A stretch of 15,928 bases of DNA from UBA1227 sp964539045 (GTDB taxonomy: Bacteria; Bacillota; Clostridia; Oscillospirales; Acutalibacteraceae), in assembly GCA_964539045.1 (NCBI GenBank), contig CAZIHW010000106.1, forward strand, positions 1 to 15,928, read 5' to 3'. The position numbers and the translations under genes were made by a program. The notes below the pieces were generated by a model. The model did no database searches. It had not been told where the DNA came from and saw nothing but the letters and a program-made list of their open reading frames with translations. Shown here piece after piece: positions 1 to 7,793 of the stretch (its first letter is position 1; every line of letters begins with the position of its first letter).

Positions 1-1030
1 ACTTGATGAGAAAAACCTCTGGAAAAACATAAAATCAGGCAATTTTTTACCCGTGTACCTTATCAAGGGAAACGAGGGTTATCTCAAACAAAAATATGCC
101 GCTCTTTTAGCTGACAGCATTGTGCCTGCCGGCTTAGAGGCGTTTAATTTTCACAGGCTAAAGGGAGAGAACACCAATGCGGAAGAGATATCTCTTTGCG
201 TTGAGGCATTGCCGGCTATGTGCGAGCGTACTTGCGTTTTTGTCCATGACTATGATTTTGATGATGCAAGTGAGACGGAGCGTGAACAGCTTTGTGCACT
301 CTTGTCTGATTTGCCTGATACCTGTGTGCTGATTTTTTGGCAGGACACAAAAGGATTCTCCGGAAGATCAAAACTTGCAAAAGAGATTTTAAATCTTATA
401 GACAAAAACGGTGCTGTATGCACCATTGATAAAAGAGAACAGAGAGAGCTTGTCAAATTTGTGGTAGCTGAGTGTTCAAAAAGAGAACGGCAGATAGATT
501 TTGATACCGCCCTCTATCTCATATCCTGCGTCGGCGATGATATGAGCACACTTTTAAACGAGACAGAAAAGATTTGCTCTTATTCTCTCGGACAGATAAC
601 CGTGTCGGATATAGATGCGGTTGCCGTAAAGTCGGTGGAGGCTACGGCGTTTCAAATGGTAGATGCTTTACTTGTCTCGGACTTTGACAGGGCTTTTTCA
701 TGCCTTGCAGTTCTCTTTGAGAGGAAGACAGAGGGAACTATGATATTGGGCGCCCTCATAAGCACGTTTACGGATATGTACAGGGTTAAGGTTGCTCAGG
801 AAAGCGGACGCTCCATACAGGAGATAAAGGCGGCTTATCCTACAACCTATAAGAATGATTTCAAGCTTAGAAATGCTTCCAGAAATGTAAGAAAATATAC
901 ACTCTCCTCACTCAAAAAGTCACTTGAAATTTTGAGCGATGCCGACAGAAAGCTTAAGATGAGCTTTGACGATAACCGTGTGGTTTTGGAAAAACTCATC
1001 ATTGAACTTGCGAAAGCGAGGGTAAGATGA
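1..1030 (+). CDS. holA: DNA polymerase III subunit delta (clamp loader), 5' end missing
   Basis: This is the clamp-loader delta subunit, which opens the beta sliding clamp during loading at the replication fork. The frame is open to the left edge. Before the GTG at 53 the same frame reads LDEKNLWKNIKSGNFLPVYL, and 'G(N/K)F.PVYL..G...YL' is the typical N-terminal pattern of bacterial delta proteins. The true start is therefore upstream of the window and the GTG at 53 is internal. About 342 residues are visible, close to the usual full length, so only a few residues are missing. The rest shows the AAA+-like core and the helical C-terminal collar region (ending SDADRKLKMSFDDNRVVLEKLIIELAKAR, split here for length: SDADRKLKMS then VVLEKLIIELA). 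Its stop overlaps the next start (ATGA at 1027-1030), so the two genes are probably translationally coupled. Confidence 0.9.
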   Translation, partial: LDEKNLWKNIKSGNFLPVYLIKGNEGYLKQKYAALLADSIVPAGLEAFNFHRLKGENTNAEEISLCVEALPAMCERTCVFVHDYDFDDASETEREQLCALLSDLPDTCVLIFWQDTKGFSGRSKLAKEILNLIDKNGAVCTIDKREQRELVKFVVAECSKRERQIDFDTALYLISCVGDDMSTLLNETEKICSYSLGQITVSDIDAVAVKSVEATAFQMVDALLVSDFDRAFSCLAVLFERKTEGTMILGALISTFTDMYRVKVAQESGRSIQEIKAAYPTTYKNDFKLRNASRNVRKYTLSSLKKSLEILSDADRKLKMSFDDNRVVLEKLIIELAKARVR

Positions 1031-1647
1031 AGTTTCATACCGATAAGGTCATAGTCGTAGAGGGCAAGTACGATGAAATAAAGCTTGCAAGCCTTATTGA
1101 CGCCACGATAATCAGGACAGACGGTTTTCAGGTATTCAAGGATAAGGAAAAGCAGAATTTGCTCTGCAGGCTTGCTGAGGCACGTGGACTTGTAGTAGTC
1201 ACAGATCCGGATTCAGCCGGATTTATGATAAGAAATTTTTTGGGAAACAGAATTCCGAAGGAAAGAATTATCGATGTCTATGTTCCGGACCTGTACGGAA
1301 AGGAAAAAAGAAAGGAAAAGCCGTCCGCCGAGGGTAAGCTCGGGGTTGAGGGGATTCCTCCCGAAGTCATATATGAGGCCTTCAAAAAAAGCGGGATTAT
1401 CCTTGATTGCGATGACTGTGATACATTGCAAAAACCTCACGACAGGTTGATAACCCTGAATGATTTCTATGAAGACGGGCTATGCGGTGGAAAGAACTCA
1501 AAAAGCATGCGGGAACGCCTTTTGAGGCATCTTGAATTGCCGGTGAGAATGTCGACAAAAGCCCTGTTGAAAATAATTAACATATTGCTGACCTATGATG
1601 AGTACAAGGAGATTGTGGACGGTGGACTTTTCAATGATACCGAGTGA
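1027..1647 (+). CDS. Toprim/DUF4093 protein, RNase M5-like
   Basis: A 206-residue Toprim-domain protein related to ribonuclease M5 (5S rRNA maturation). The Toprim signatures are visible: VIVVEGKYDE, with the catalytic glutamate at residue 12, and VVVTDPDSAG, with the DxD pair at D60 and D62. These residues bind Mg2+ in primases, topoisomerases and M5. A conserved-looking segment DLYGKEKRKEKPS...GKLGVEGIPPEVI follows at about residues 88-117; it corresponds to the 'K.GIGVEHA.PE.I' block of M5. The C-terminal half matches the DUF4093 type found in Clostridia. The classical M5 gene rnmV usually sits beside ksgA; this one lies between holA and cca, so it may be a second paralogue rather than rnmV itself. 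The nuclease role is inferred from the family. The start is fixed by the ATGA overlap with holA. Confidence 0.82.
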   Translation: MKFHTDKVIVVEGKYDEIKLASLIDATIIRTDGFQVFKDKEKQNLLCRLAEARGLVVVTDPDSAGFMIRNFLGNRIPKERIIDVYVPDLYGKEKRKEKPSAEGKLGVEGIPPEVIYEAFKKSGIILDCDDCDTLQKPHDRLITLNDFYEDGLCGGKNSKSMRERLLRHLELPVRMSTKALLKIINILLTYDEYKEIVDGGLFNDTE

Positions 1648-2992
1648 GGTCATCGATGCATTGGAGCTTCTTGAAAAAAGCGGCTTTGAAGCATATATAG
1701 TCGGTGGCTGTGTAAGGGATATAAAATTGAATAAAACTCCACATGACTGGGATATAACAACCTCTGCATTGCCACAGGAAGTCAAGGAGGTATTTAAGGA
1801 CTTTCACGTTGTTGATACCGGTATAAAACACGGCACGGTAACAGTCATCTGTAACAAGCTTCCCCTTGAGATAACCACTTACAGGGTGGACGGAGAATAT
1901 TCCGATAACCGACATCCGAAGGAGGTCAGCTTCACACGCAACCTGGAGGATGATTTGTCGCGCAGGGATTTTACGGTAAATGCCCTGGCTTACAACCCAA
2001 AAACCGGGGTCGTGGACAGATTTAACTCACTTTCCGATTTGGAAGGAAAAACCATACGTGCTATAGGGGAATGCGACAAAAGGTTTGAAGAGGATGCTCT
2101 GAGATTGATACGCGCTCTTCGTTTTTCCGCCGTTCTTGACTTTGACATAGAGACGGAAACTTCAAAAAGCATACACAAAAACAGGGAATTACTTAAGAAT
2201 ATATCCTCGGAGAGAATCTTTGAAGAACTGAACAAATTTCTGTGCGGTAAAGGGGAGCGGGTCACATCCTTGCTTATTGAGTACAGGGATGTATTTGCTG
2301 TCATAATACCGGAGCTTGAGCCCTGCTTTGATTTCGACCAAAAGAACAAGCATCATATATTTGATGTCTATGACCACATAGCTTATTCTGTGGGATATTC
2401 GGCACCGATACCGGTTGTCAGAATGGCCTTGTTGTTTCACGATATAGGAAAGCCGGAGTGCTTCTTTACGGATGAAGACGGTGTAGGACACTTCTATGGT
2501 CATGGCGATATAAGTGCCTGCATAGCAGAAAGGGCTTTGAAGAGATTAAAATCTCCGTCTAAGTTTGCCGGCGATGTAACGACTTTGGTCAAATATCATG
2601 ATTACCCGATAGAGTGCAATAAAAAATCGATAAAAAGAAGGCTGAATAAATTCGGACGCGAGATTTTGGATTTACTGTTGGAAGTAAAGAAGAGTGATGG
2701 ACTTGCCCATAATCCGGACAGCGAAAAGTCGGATAATTTTATTGGTTTTATTGATGATACAAAGGCATTGATTGATGACATATCCGAATCCGGAGAGTGC
2801 TTCTCCGTAAAGGATTTATGCGTTGACGGAAATGATCTTATCGAGCTTGGCTATGAGCGGGGTCCTTTGATAGGAACGCTCCTGAAGGAAATACTGGGCG
2901 AAGTTATAGATGGCAGAATTGAGAATGAAGCAGAGCAGGTTATTGAATTCCTCAAAAGGAGAAGTTTAGAGAGTGGAACAGAAAAAGATTGA
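1634..2992 (+). CDS. cca: CCA tRNA nucleotidyltransferase with HD domain
   Basis: The enzyme adds or repairs the 3' CCA end of tRNAs (class II nucleotidyltransferase). From the ATG at 1634 it has 452 residues. Visible motifs are GGCVRD (24-29), HDWDITT with metal-binding D38 and D40, the TTYRVDGEYSDNRHP flexible-loop region, LEDDLSRRDFTVNALAY, and EEDALRLIRALRF (the EDxxR template-mimicking motif). The middle carries an HD domain, LLFHDIGKPE, with H269 and D270. An upstream in-frame start at 1595 would add 13 residues with no family match and a longer overlap, so 1634 is preferred. That start overlaps the previous gene by 14 bp and has a weak GGTGGA ribosome site. Poly(A) polymerases share the fold; the DWDITT/EEDALRLIR set and the Firmicute context favour CCA addition. 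Confidence 0.92.
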   Translation: MIPSEVIDALELLEKSGFEAYIVGGCVRDIKLNKTPHDWDITTSALPQEVKEVFKDFHVVDTGIKHGTVTVICNKLPLEITTYRVDGEYSDNRHPKEVSFTRNLEDDLSRRDFTVNALAYNPKTGVVDRFNSLSDLEGKTIRAIGECDKRFEEDALRLIRALRFSAVLDFDIETETSKSIHKNRELLKNISSERIFEELNKFLCGKGERVTSLLIEYRDVFAVIIPELEPCFDFDQKNKHHIFDVYDHIAYSVGYSAPIPVVRMALLFHDIGKPECFFTDEDGVGHFYGHGDISACIAERALKRLKSPSKFAGDVTTLVKYHDYPIECNKKSIKRRLNKFGREILDLLLEVKKSDGLAHNPDSEKSDNFIGFIDDTKALIDDISESGECFSVKDLCVDGNDLIELGYERGPLIGTLLKEILGEVIDGRIENEAEQVIEFLKRRSLESGTEKD

Positions 2993-3191
2993 CAGAATAA
3001 ATGAGCTGTATAAAAAGTCTAAGGCGGAAGGCCTTACAGAGGCTGAAAGAGAGGAACAGGCTGTGCTCAGACGCGAGTATGTTCTGTCTTTTAAGCGAAG
3101 TCTTGTAAGCGAGCTCGAAAATACGTATATAGTTGATGAACACGGTAACAAGACGAAAGTCACAAGGAAAGATAAAAATGAACGCAAATAA
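2973..3191 (+). CDS. Small DUF896 (UPF0291, YnzC-like) protein
   Basis: A 72-residue soluble protein of the DUF896/UPF0291 family (Bacillus YnzC). The N-terminal half fits the family pattern closely: KKIDRINELYKKSKAEGLT, then EAEREEQAVLRREYV, a helical hairpin. The C-terminal half is basic and charged (VDEHGNKTKVTRKDKNERK). It starts with GTG at 2973, preceded by a good ribosome site (AAAGGAGAAG, about 10 bp upstream), and overlaps cca by 20 bp. It also overlaps the miaA start by 14 bp, so it is embedded in a translationally coupled run. No biochemical function is established for the family as far as I know; in Bacillus ynzC lies in a LexA-controlled operon, a context not seen here. Confidence 0.85.
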   Translation: MEQKKIDRINELYKKSKAEGLTEAEREEQAVLRREYVLSFKRSLVSELENTYIVDEHGNKTKVTRKDKNERK

Positions 3192-4140
3192 GATACCGAT
3201 TATCGCGGTGGTAGGTCCTACTGCTTCAGGAAAAAGTGAGTTGGCGGTCGAGCTTGCAATGCATTTTGATGCCGAGGTGCTTTCTTTTGACTCTATGCAG
3301 ATATACAAGGGTATGGACATCTCAACAGCAAAGCCCACTGAGGAGGAAATGCGGGGAGTACCGCACCATATGATAGGAGAAGTCGATGACGATGTTCTTT
3401 TCAGTGTTGCAATGTACAAGAAGGCCGCAGACAGAATTATCGCAGATATAACATCCCGCGGAAAGCGCGTGGTTATGGTGGGCGGTACCGGGCTGTATCT
3501 TGATACGGTCATAAACAATATAGAACTGCTCGAGGACAGCGGGGACAGCGATATCAGGAGAAGGCTGAAAGAAGAACTCCGTGAACTGGGCAGCAAGGCT
3601 ATGCACGACAGGTTGAGTGCTGTTGATCCTCAGGCGGCAAGATCAATTCATCCGAACAATACATCGCGCGTGATAAGAGCGCTTGAAGTATATGAGTCAA
3701 CGGGTCACACAATAAGCTATCAGGCCAGGAACTCAAAAAGAAACCCTTCCGCTTATGATCCGGTTTACATAGGGCTTAACGCTAAAAATCGGGATTATTT
3801 GTATGACAGGATAAATGCAAGGGTTGATATGATGCTGGCCCGGGGTTTGCTTGATGAGGCTGAAGAGTTTGTGAACAGCAGTAAAAAGAATGATGCGGGT
3901 ACTTCAAGGCAGGCTATAGGCTTAAAGGAACTTGCACCTTATATAGAGGGAAGAGCCACTCTTGAGGAATGCGTCTCTCAGCTAAAGCAGGAAACCAGAA
4001 GATATGCCAAGAGGCAGCTTACCTGGTTCAGACGAAATAAAGAGGTTAACTGGTTGTATATAGATGAACTCACGAAAGAGGAACTCATAAAAAATGCTAT
4101 AGATATTGTGAATGCAAAGTTCACACAAAAGGAGGCTTGA
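3178..4140 (+). CDS. miaA: tRNA dimethylallyltransferase
   Basis: MiaA transfers the dimethylallyl group from DMAPP to N6 of A37 in tRNAs reading UNN codons. The 320-residue length is normal for the family. Visible motifs are the P-loop GPTASGKS (13-20), DSMQIYKGMDISTAKP with the probable general base D38, HHMIG, VGGTGLYLD, RVDMMLARGLLDEAE, QAIGLKEL, and the C-terminal ETRRYAKRQLTWFRR, which contacts tRNA. The ATG at 3178 is chosen because AAGGAAAG lies just upstream and the hydrophobic beta-strand before the P-loop begins immediately after. The in-frame TTG at 3133 would add 15 residues without family match. The gene ends in TGA within a GGAGGCTTGA sequence that also serves as ribosome site for the next gene. 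Confidence 0.95.
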   Translation: MNANKIPIIAVVGPTASGKSELAVELAMHFDAEVLSFDSMQIYKGMDISTAKPTEEEMRGVPHHMIGEVDDDVLFSVAMYKKAADRIIADITSRGKRVVMVGGTGLYLDTVINNIELLEDSGDSDIRRRLKEELRELGSKAMHDRLSAVDPQAARSIHPNNTSRVIRALEVYESTGHTISYQARNSKRNPSAYDPVYIGLNAKNRDYLYDRINARVDMMLARGLLDEAEEFVNSSKKNDAGTSRQAIGLKELAPYIEGRATLEECVSQLKQETRRYAKRQLTWFRRNKEVNWLYIDELTKEELIKNAIDIVNAKFTQKEA

Positions 4141-4142
4141 CA

Positions 4143-5372
4143 GTGGGAGAACGGGAGAAGAATGTAGTAAAGAAATTTATCGCCATCGCCGTGGCTCTTA
4201 CTCTTTTGACGTACATAGGTTATCAGGTTTACAGGATGATTTATAAGCCTGTTAAAACGGAGATTGCCTACGAATACACCGTTGAAGATACGGTCGAAAC
4301 CGATGCGTTTGTTGCCAGAAATGAGGAGTATATAACGAATCAGAAGTCAGGTACTATAATTTCGGTTGTAAGCGACGGCTCCAGGGTTTCAAAGGGCCAG
4401 GAGGTTGCCGTGGTTTTCTCCGACACATCGGCTGCGGATACATATTCCAAGCTCAAGGAACTTAAAACCCAGATAGACAGATATCAAAAGCTTGCGAGTC
4501 AATCTGACAACTACACATTTGACATCAAAGATCTTGATGCAAATGTCGATAAGTCTGTCATGAATTTTGTGGATCTGGTGGACAGCAAAAAAATATCGCA
4601 GATATATGACGGATTCCATGATGTCAGAGATACCGTTATAACAAGACAAATTGCCACGGGAAACAGCTTTGATTTTGATTCAAAACTGAAGGCACTGGAA
4701 ACCGAGTATGCCTCCCTCTCAAAGAAAAGTTCGGAGCATTCCTCGGTTGTATCTTCAAGATCCGGTTACTACATAAGCGGTACCGACGGGCTTGAAAAGA
4801 TAGTGGATTGCAGCAAGGTAAAAGACTTAACTGTGGACAACATATACGGAATCCTCAAGAGTAAGGCAGAAGATACTCCGTCCGGAGCTATAGGAAAGAT
4901 GGTTACGGAGTTTACATGGTATTTTCTATGTGTTGTAGATGCAAACAGCATAGGCAATTTAAATGCCGGCGATACAATCACGGTAAATCTGCCTTTTTCT
5001 GCGGTGAACCACGTAAAGGCTACCGTCTATGCCATAAATGAAAACAACGGCGACGAGGCTGCCGTTGTCTTAAGTTGTAACCTGATGAACTCTGACATCT
5101 CTTCTTTGCGCCATGAGACGGCTGAACTTGTGGTGGACTCATACACAGGTCTCAAGGTGTCATCGGCGGCAATACGGGTTAATGATAAAGGGGAAAAAGG
5201 CGTATATGTACAAAACGGCAATATAGTTGAGTTCAAAAAGCTCAATATCATCTATACAACAGACGACTATGTGCTGAGCAAAGCTGATGTAAATGATGAT
5301 GACTATGTTCGTTTGTATGACAATATAATCACGGAAGGCAAGGAACTTTATGATGGAAAAATCGTCAAATGA
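4143..5372 (+). CDS. HlyD-like membrane-anchored adaptor protein
   Basis: A 409-residue protein with one N-terminal membrane segment (residues about 11-28) after a short charged cytoplasmic stretch. The rest is predicted to lie outside the membrane. It resembles HlyD/membrane-fusion adaptor proteins: a first lipoyl-like half (ARNEEYITNQKSGTIISVVS, then DGSRVSKGQEVAVVF), a helical region (KLKELKTQIDRYQKLASQSD and further helices), a returning half-motif around SRSGYYISGTDGLEK, then beta-rich segments. The start is GTG at 4143, seven bases after GGAGG. The TTG at 4137 is only one base from GGAGG and is less likely. No transporter partner gene is nearby; the neighbours are miaA and the division genes yggS and sepF. 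The structural class is fairly secure, but the export role is not: it could be an envelope or septum scaffold. Confidence 0.7.
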   Translation: MGEREKNVVKKFIAIAVALTLLTYIGYQVYRMIYKPVKTEIAYEYTVEDTVETDAFVARNEEYITNQKSGTIISVVSDGSRVSKGQEVAVVFSDTSAADTYSKLKELKTQIDRYQKLASQSDNYTFDIKDLDANVDKSVMNFVDLVDSKKISQIYDGFHDVRDTVITRQIATGNSFDFDSKLKALETEYASLSKKSSEHSSVVSSRSGYYISGTDGLEKIVDCSKVKDLTVDNIYGILKSKAEDTPSGAIGKMVTEFTWYFLCVVDANSIGNLNAGDTITVNLPFSAVNHVKATVYAINENNGDEAAVVLSCNLMNSDISSLRHETAELVVDSYTGLKVSSAAIRVNDKGEKGVYVQNGNIVEFKKLNIIYTTDDYVLSKADVNDDDYVRLYDNIITEGKELYDGKIVK

Positions 5373-6093
5373 GTTGATTGAATACAGGAAGAAAAGATGT
5401 GAATGCATTGACGAGAACCTGAAAAGGATAAGGGAAAACATCGCAGTCGCCGCTAAAGGGAGCGGTAGGGACGAAAGTGCCGTAAAGCTTATGGCTGTAA
5501 CAAAAACAGTTGAACCTTACTTCATAAATCATGCTATTTCAAGAGGCATAGATCTCATAGGAGAAAACAGAGTTCAGGAACTTATGTCAAAAAAGGATGA
5601 TTTGCATCTCGACGGCGTGGATGTACACCTTATCGGCCATTTGCAGACCAACAAGGTAAAGCAAATAGTGGGCGAGGTTTCGACCATTCAATCTGTGGAT
5701 AGTGTAAAGGTCGCAAAGGAGATTTCAAAACAGTCATTGGCCAAGGATTTAATCACCGATGTCCTTCTTGAGGTAAACATCGGTGAGGAGGATTCGAAGA
5801 GCGGCGTTACGTACGATTCCGCTGTTGATATATGCCATGAGATATCAGAATTCCCGGGTATAAGAGTTCAGGGCCTCATGGCTATTCCCCCGATATGCGA
5901 TGATAATGTAGAATTACGTCGTTTTTTTTACAATATGCACAAACTATTTGTTGACATAGAGAGTAAAAAAATAGATAATATAAACATGCATATTCTCTCA
6001 ATGGGTATGTCTTCTGATTATTCGGAAGCTATTCTTGAGGGTGCAAATCTTGTAAGAGTAGGCTCCGCTATGTTTGGAGCCAGAGTATATTAA
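5353..6093 (+). CDS. yggS: YggS/YlmE family PLP-binding homeostasis protein
   Basis: A cytoplasmic alanine-racemase-fold protein that carries pyridoxal phosphate and helps maintain PLP and amino-acid balance; in Bacillus it is called YlmE. Visible signatures are LMAVTKTVEP with the PLP lysine (K51 from this start), GENRVQEL, HLIGHLQTNKVK, QSVDSVKVAKEIS, DVLLEVNIGEEDSKSGV, VQGLMAIPP, and the C-terminal LSMGMSSDYSEAILEGA followed by VRVGSAMFGARVY. About 246 residues is a normal length. Two adjacent ATGs exist at 5350 and 5353; the second is seven bases from AGGAA and is preferred slightly. The gene overlaps the adaptor gene by 20 bp and is followed after 19 bp by sepF, as in the classical ylmE-sepF order of Firmicutes. 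Confidence 0.94.
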   Translation: MEKSSNELIEYRKKRCECIDENLKRIRENIAVAAKGSGRDESAVKLMAVTKTVEPYFINHAISRGIDLIGENRVQELMSKKDDLHLDGVDVHLIGHLQTNKVKQIVGEVSTIQSVDSVKVAKEISKQSLAKDLITDVLLEVNIGEEDSKSGVTYDSAVDICHEISEFPGIRVQGLMAIPPICDDNVELRRFFYNMHKLFVDIESKKIDNINMHILSMGMSSDYSEAILEGANLVRVGSAMFGARVY

Positions 6094-6112
6094 CGACCGG
6101 AGGATAATGTCA

Positions 6113-6610
6113 ATGAGCAACTTCATAGATAAGATTAAGAATATCACAGGTTTCGAGCCGGATGACCCATACGGCCCAGAGATGGACGGTTATGAAGGTT
6201 ATGATGACTATCCGGAGGATAATTATGTTCCGAACAGAAATCCTGAACCTTATCAGGAACCGGACTACCAGGCTCCTTCTCCGAGACGTTCCGGAGGAGC
6301 AAATGTTATGAACATGCCTCAACAAAAGGCCATGCTTCAGGTTGTACTTGCAAAACCCGAGCGTTTTGATGATGCAAGCGCTATTGCCGATCATCTCAAC
6401 GAGAAGAGAACCGTTGTACTTAACCTTGAATCCGCAAACCGCGATGTTGCAAGACGTCTTATAGACTTCCTCTCCGGAGTAGCCTATGCAAACGGAGGAC
6501 AGTTAAAGAGAGTAGCAAATAGTACTTTCATTATCACCCCGTACAACGTAAATGTAAGCGGTGACCTTATTGATGAATTAGAGAACAGCGGAATGTTCTT
6601 TCAGTCATAA
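6113..6610 (+). CDS. sepF: Cell division protein SepF
   Basis: SepF binds FtsZ filaments, anchors them to the membrane and shapes the septum. The 165-residue protein has the expected layout. An N-terminal amphipathic membrane-binding helix (MSNFIDKIKNITGF) is followed by an acidic, tyrosine- and proline-rich linker (about residues 15-65). The C-terminal SepF domain (about 70-165) contains KPERFDDASAIADHLNEKR, VVLNLESANRDVARRLIDFL, SGVAYANGGQLKRV and TFIITPYNV. The ATG at 6113 lies nine bases after GGAGG; another in-frame ATG at 6107 is only three bases from it. The gene follows yggS directly and precedes divIVA, with a hairpin between. Confidence 0.95.
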   Translation: MSNFIDKIKNITGFEPDDPYGPEMDGYEGYDDYPEDNYVPNRNPEPYQEPDYQAPSPRRSGGANVMNMPQQKAMLQVVLAKPERFDDASAIADHLNEKRTVVLNLESANRDVARRLIDFLSGVAYANGGQLKRVANSTFIITPYNVNVSGDLIDELENSGMFFQS

Positions 6611-6627
6611 CTAACACGCAAATCAGG

Positions 6628-6657
6628 ATGGGCACACCACAAAGTAGGCGTGCCCAT
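6628..6657 (+). promoter_or_regulatory. Hairpin between sepF and divIVA
   Basis: ATGGGCAC (6628-6635) pairs with GTGCCCAT (6650-6657). Inside it, after one A/C mismatch, CC (6637-6638) pairs with GG (6647-6648), leaving an 8-base loop. The base run after it is ACTTTCAGTTT, not a proper T-tract, so this is a poor intrinsic terminator. It more likely acts as an mRNA stability or partial-termination element separating sepF from divIVA expression. Seen directly; the role is inferred. Confidence 0.5.
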
Positions 6658-6683
6658 ACTTTCAGTTTATAGGAGTGAAAAAA

Positions 6684-7787
6684 ATGCTTACACCAAAGCA
6701 GCTCAGAGCCCACAACTTCCAGCTCGCAGGAAGAAATGTATATAAAGCTTCCGAAGTGGATGAATATATGCAGGAAGTTTGCGAATCATATGAGCAGATG
6801 TTCCGGGAGAATGCCGAACTCGTAAAGAGAGTAGGAATGCTCGCCGATAAGATTGCTGATTATAAGTCTGACGAGGACAATATCAGAAATGCCCTTCTTA
6901 CTGCCGAGAGAATGAGAGATTCTATTGTGGCAGAGGCTCAGGAAAAGGCAAAAGAGGTTATAGCTGCTACCGAAGAAAAGGTAAAGGCAGCTAAAGAAGC
7001 CGTTGATGCCAAAACTTCCGAGATCCTTGATAATGCGCATAATGATGCAGATAAGATTATGGACGAGGCTAACGAAAAGGCAGAGGAGACTTTAAAACTC
7101 GCTCAATCAAATGCTACAAAACTCCTTGCAAAAGCTCAGGAGATATATGATGAGCAGGTTAATACAGTCAAGGATGAGGCCGAAAAAGAGAAAGAATATC
7201 TTGCTAAGGTCAAAGAGGAGTCTGTAAAGGTTCGTGCACAGCTCATGGATACCTATAAGACTCAGATGGAACTTCTTGAATTTACTCCGGACTTTTCAGA
7301 AGAAGTTGCTGCTATGCATGCTAAGAAGTATGCTTCAAAGGCTAATGAGGAAGAAAAAGCTGAGGAAGAGATTGAGCAGGATATCATAGTATCTGCAGAG
7401 AATGAATCAGAAGAGGACGTCAAAACAGAGGAAACAGAAGAATCTGTTGAATCAGTGGAATCAGATGAAACAGCAGAAACAGAAGAAACAGCTGAATCAG
7501 AAGAACTTGTCATAGATGAGGCCTCAGAAGTGGATTCAGATGAGCCGGAAGGGTCCGAAGAGTCTGGGGAAGAAGTAGACTACTATGAGACTACCTATGT
7601 CGGTGAGGATGATTCTGAGGATGATTCTTCGGATATAGAAGAATATCTTACAGATGAGTATGAAGATATAGATTCAGGCGAAAGTCTTTTTGGTGATGAT
7701 GATGAAGACTATGATACAGCTGTTTATGAGCCTGACAATATGGAACTCGAACTATCAGATGACAGCAAAAATCTAAAACTTTTCTGA
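6684..7787 (+). CDS. divIVA: DivIVA-family protein with long acidic C-terminal tail
   Basis: DivIVA proteins bind negatively curved membrane at septa and poles and recruit partners there. The N-terminal lipid-binding domain is clear (MLTPKQLRAHNFQLAGRNVY, then KASEVDEYMQEVCESYEQM, matching the 'F....RGYD..EVD.FL..V...YE' pattern). A long, alanine- and glutamate-rich coiled coil follows, to about residue 205. From about residue 222 to the end (367) the sequence is a low-complexity acidic tail in which about 45% of residues are Asp or Glu, with many Ser and Thr, ending NLKLF. Typical Bacillus DivIVA is about 160 residues, so this one is more than twice as long. The ATG at 6684 lies eight bases after AGGAG and gives the canonical start; GTG at 6675 overlaps that ribosome site. 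The family is certain; the function of the tail is unknown. Confidence 0.92.
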   Translation: MLTPKQLRAHNFQLAGRNVYKASEVDEYMQEVCESYEQMFRENAELVKRVGMLADKIADYKSDEDNIRNALLTAERMRDSIVAEAQEKAKEVIAATEEKVKAAKEAVDAKTSEILDNAHNDADKIMDEANEKAEETLKLAQSNATKLLAKAQEIYDEQVNTVKDEAEKEKEYLAKVKEESVKVRAQLMDTYKTQMELLEFTPDFSEEVAAMHAKKYASKANEEEKAEEEIEQDIIVSAENESEEDVKTEETEESVESVESDETAETEETAESEELVIDEASEVDSDEPEGSEESGEEVDYYETTYVGEDDSEDDSSDIEEYLTDEYEDIDSGESLFGDDDEDYDTAVYEPDNMELELSDDSKNLKLF

Positions 7788-7793
7788 TAGGGA

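Noticed and set aside
1595..1633. Upstream ATG for cca (13 extra residues)
   Set aside because: The extra residues lack family similarity and would increase overlap with the preceding gene; the ATG at 1634 matches the usual N-terminus.
3133..3177. TTG start 15 codons upstream for miaA
   Set aside because: No ribosome site is seen and the extra residues are not family-like; the ATG at 3178 has AAGGAAAG in front of it.
2952..3596. 214-residue antisense open frame opposite cca, the DUF896 gene and miaA
   Set aside because: It is serine/leucine-rich shadow sequence opposite three well-identified genes, with no ribosome site or family match.
7430..7510. GAA/ACA/TCA repeats as a possible CRISPR or minisatellite
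   Set aside because: They are in-frame low-complexity codons of the DivIVA tail, without regular spacers or a fixed repeat unit.
7262..7513. Serine-rich antisense frame opposite the DivIVA tail
   Set aside because: Its Ser/Val/Asp repeats are the mirror of GAA/TCA-rich codons of the acidic tail.
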